Shown here in pieces: positions 4,414 to 6,147 of a stretch of DNA of 6,147 nt. The notes beneath the pieces are model-generated. The model worked only from the letters and a program-made list of their open reading frames with translations. It did not search any database and had not been told where the DNA came from. The DNA lies in NCBI GenBank assembly GCA_903890595.1, contig CAITBU010000180.1, positions 1 through 6,147 on the forward strand. The letters are read 5' to 3'. The position numbers and the translations under genes were made by a program. This DNA is from an uncultured Holophagaceae bacterium (GTDB taxonomy: Bacteria > Acidobacteriota > Holophagae > Holophagales > Holophagaceae). How positions within the stretch are numbered: position 1 is the first letter of the stretch; every line of letters begins with the position of its first letter.

Positions 4414-5403
4414 ATGCCCACCATGAAGGCCCTGGAATTGGCCGAAGGGCTGGGCGGCGTTCTGGAGCATTGTCCCCCGGATCGTCTTATTTCCGAAGTG
4501 CGACCCCTGGAGGAGGCTGGAGCAGGCTCCATTTCCTTCCTGACCAACCCCAAGTATGCGGCCAAAGCGAAGGAGAGCCTCGCCGGATTGATCCTGGTGG
4601 ATCCCACTGCGGACCTAGGGGATCGTCCCGTGCTGCGGCTTTCCCACCCCTACCACGCCTTCGCCAGGTCCATCGGCCTGCTGCACCCCGAACCGGCGCC
4701 CGAGTGGAGTGACTCGCCCTTGCACCCGACAGCCGTGCTGGGAGCGGGCTGTCGCCTGGCTCCGGGGGTGACCATTGGCGCTCGCACGGTGCTGGGCCCT
4801 GGCTGTGTGCTGCATCCCGGGGTCCACGTGGGCGATGACTGTGTCCTGGGCTCAGGCTGCGAGCTGTTCTCCGGGGCGGTGGTCTACCGCCGTTCGGTCC
4901 TCGGCGACCGGGTGGCTGTGCACGCCAACTCGGTGGTGGGCAGCGATGGGTACGGCTACGTGCTGGTCGATGGTCACTACGCCAAGATCCCCCAGGTGGG
5001 CTGGGTGGAACTCGGGGACGATGTGGAGATCGGGGCCTGCGTGTGCATCGACCGCGGCGTGCTGGGTCCCACGCGCATCGGGGCGGGCACCAAGATCGAC
5101 AACCAGGTCCAGGTGGGCCACAACGTCCAGGTGGGCCGGCACTGCCTGCTGGTGAGCCAGAGCGGGATCAGTGGCTCCACCCGCATCGGCGACCACGTGA
5201 CCCTGGCCGGCAAGGTCGGTGTGGTGGGACACATCGAGATCGGCAACCGTTCCGTCGTGGGTGGCAACAGCGTGGTCACCAAGAGCCTCCCGGAAGGCAG
5301 CTTTGTCACGGGCTTCCCGGCTCGTCCCCACCGGGAGTGGGCCGAGTCCCAGGCCGCCCTGTACCGCCTGCCCGCCCTGCTCAAGCAGCTCCGCAAGAAG
5401 TAG
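4414..5403 (+). CDS. lpxD: UDP-3-O-(3-hydroxyacyl)glucosamine N-acyltransferase
   Basis: The 329-residue cytoplasmic enzyme catalyses the third step of lipid A synthesis, adding a second 3-hydroxyacyl chain from acyl carrier protein to UDP-3-O-acyl-glucosamine. An N-terminal uridine-binding domain (about 1-100, with SISFLTNPKYA at 39-49) leads into a left-handed beta-helix of hexapeptide repeats (about 103-290). Diagnostic motifs are NSVVGSDGYGYV (172-183), KIPQVGWVELGDDVEIGA (191-208) and DNQVQVGHNVQVG (229-241). His236 matches the catalytic base, E. coli His239. A short C-terminal helix (about 308-329) is typical of the trimeric family. E. coli LpxD is 341 residues, so the length is normal. 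It stands alone here, without the bamA, fabZ or lpxA neighbours usual in Proteobacteria, and is divergent from lgt. Confidence 0.95.
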   Translation: MPTMKALELAEGLGGVLEHCPPDRLISEVRPLEEAGAGSISFLTNPKYAAKAKESLAGLILVDPTADLGDRPVLRLSHPYHAFARSIGLLHPEPAPEWSDSPLHPTAVLGAGCRLAPGVTIGARTVLGPGCVLHPGVHVGDDCVLGSGCELFSGAVVYRRSVLGDRVAVHANSVVGSDGYGYVLVDGHYAKIPQVGWVELGDDVEIGACVCIDRGVLGPTRIGAGTKIDNQVQVGHNVQVGRHCLLVSQSGISGSTRIGDHVTLAGKVGVVGHIEIGNRSVVGGNSVVTKSLPEGSFVTGFPARPHREWAESQAALYRLPALLKQLRKK

Positions 5404-5409
5404 TCGGGC

Positions 5410-6147
5410 TCAGCCCAGGGCCTGGAGGGGCGGTGCTCCGGCCAGGGCCCGGAGGTCGGGTGTGCCCGGGGGCAGGGGCAGGAGCTGGATATCCACGGGT
5501 CGACCCAGGCCGGCGAGCTCGGTCTCCAGAGCGCTGCGCAGGGGGGCGAGCTGCGTCGGGTCGTCCAGCCAGAGGCGCACCCGCAGGCCTGAGGCCCGCA
5601 GCTCGAAGCCCGCCCGGACCTCGCCCAGGGTCGTGAAGGGGACGCTCAGGAAGACCCGGTGGACCGGATCCTTGGCCGTGGCCTCCGAGGCCTGGTCTGA
5701 TTCGATCCAGATCCGCATGGGAGCGGCGCTGGGAGCCCAGGGCAGGGGCAGCTCAAACCAGGCGGTACCCTCCTTGGCCTGGAGGCGATGGAAGGTCGCT
5801 TCCGCCGGGGAGGCCTCAGGGTTCGCCAGGGTCGTCATCGCTTCCTTCAGCCACTTGGACCAGGCCTCGGGCTGGTCGGCGGAGCCCGGCTGGGCCAGGG
5901 CCTGGAACAGCGCTGCCAGGGGAGCGAGGGCGCCGCCGACCTGCAGACGCGCCAGCAGGGCCGCCGCTTCGCCGGACAGCAGGGGTGCCAGCAGGGCGGG
6001 GGTGGGTGGCGGCGCAGCTTGCAGCACCTGGAGGTGGATCCCCGCCCCCTGGGGGAGGGGCAGGGCCTTCATGGTCAGGACGCTGCCCGGTGGGAAGGGA
6101 AGGCTGCCCGCCGCCTGCAGGGTGCGGCCATCTGGCAGGCGCAGGAG
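5410..6147 (-). CDS. FliK-like flagellar hook-length control protein, C-terminal part (5' end outside window)
   Basis: 245 residues are visible, and the frame is still open at the window edge. The first ATG in frame (6072) is not the start: the 25 codons before it are open and read as coding (LLRLPDGRTLQAAGSLPF onward). A low-complexity Ala/Leu/Pro-rich middle (about 44-90) is followed by WFELPLPW (130-137) and a compact domain at about 164-225, VFLSVPFTTLGEVRAGFELR then LRVRLWLDD. This resembles the FliK C-terminal (Flg_hook) domain, where an L.x.LG.V strand pair is followed by a helix. Such proteins set flagellar hook length and switch export specificity. The similarity is by eye to a poorly conserved family, and no other flagellar gene is in view. 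It is convergent with lpxD, with a 6-bp gap. Confidence 0.6.
   Translation of the reverse strand, partial: LLRLPDGRTLQAAGSLPFPPGSVLTMKALPLPQGAGIHLQVLQAAPPPTPALLAPLLSGEAAALLARLQVGGALAPLAALFQALAQPGSADQPEAWSKWLKEAMTTLANPEASPAEATFHRLQAKEGTAWFELPLPWAPSAAPMRIWIESDQASEATAKDPVHRVFLSVPFTTLGEVRAGFELRASGLRVRLWLDDPTQLAPLRSALETELAGLGRPVDIQLLPLPPGTPDLRALAGAPPLQALG

Noticed and set aside
4338..4607. N-terminal extension of lgt to an ATG at 4607
   Set aside because: The extra residues are antisense to the start of lpxD and look non-coding, while MHPVLIQLG at 4337 is the normal Lgt N-terminus.
5406..5416. GGGC-TCA-GCCC as a bidirectional terminator
   Set aside because: The stem is only 4-5 bp and there is no T-tract on either side.
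6070..6072. ATG 6072 as the start of the FliK-like gene
   Set aside because: There is no ribosome-binding site before it, and the frame upstream to the window edge is open with protein-like content.

Overview
The window is GC-rich (by eye roughly two thirds G+C) and gene-dense. It comes from a Gram-negative-type, probably flagellated bacterium: it carries a lipid A biosynthesis gene (lpxD), a lipoprotein diacylglyceryl transferase (lgt), an AmpG-type permease, and the C-terminal part of a FliK-like protein. The style of the proteins and the Cys-rich variant of the Lgt signature remind me of Acidobacteriota of the Holophaga/Geothrix kind or of the former Deltaproteobacteria. That placement is an inference from memory and was not tested.

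Layout. Bases 1-235 hold no gene. They contain a 78-bp tandem repeat, each copy centred on a strong Rho-independent terminator, then a third terminator of different sequence, then a short promoter-sized gap. Bases 236-2060 are a plus-strand pair: an AmpG-like MFS permease and a small exported NTF2-like (SnoaL-type) protein, linked by an ATGA/10-codon ORF/GTGA arrangement. Bases 2062-4337 are a compact minus-strand operon in the order lgt, an rluD-like pseudouridine synthase, then a membrane-anchored rhodanese-like protein that lacks the catalytic cysteine. lgt and the synthase overlap by ATGA. Bases 4338-4413 are a 76-bp divergent spacer with a repeated CTGGAGG word. Bases 4414-5403 are lpxD on the plus strand. 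Bases 5410-6147 are the 3' part of a minus-strand FliK-like gene whose 5' end lies beyond the window.

Function. The theme is cell-envelope housekeeping: muropeptide import (AmpG), lipoprotein lipidation (Lgt) and lipid A acylation (LpxD), with an rRNA modification enzyme and a flagellar-type protein alongside. Both convergent junctions (2060/2062 and 5403/5410) are almost gapless and show no terminator hairpin, in contrast to the triple terminator at the left end.

I see no clear new multi-gene system. The most unusual structures are the terminator/hairpin repeat array at 1-193, the short relay ORF between the permease and the NTF2-like gene, the possibly leaderless permease start, and the Cys-less rhodanese.
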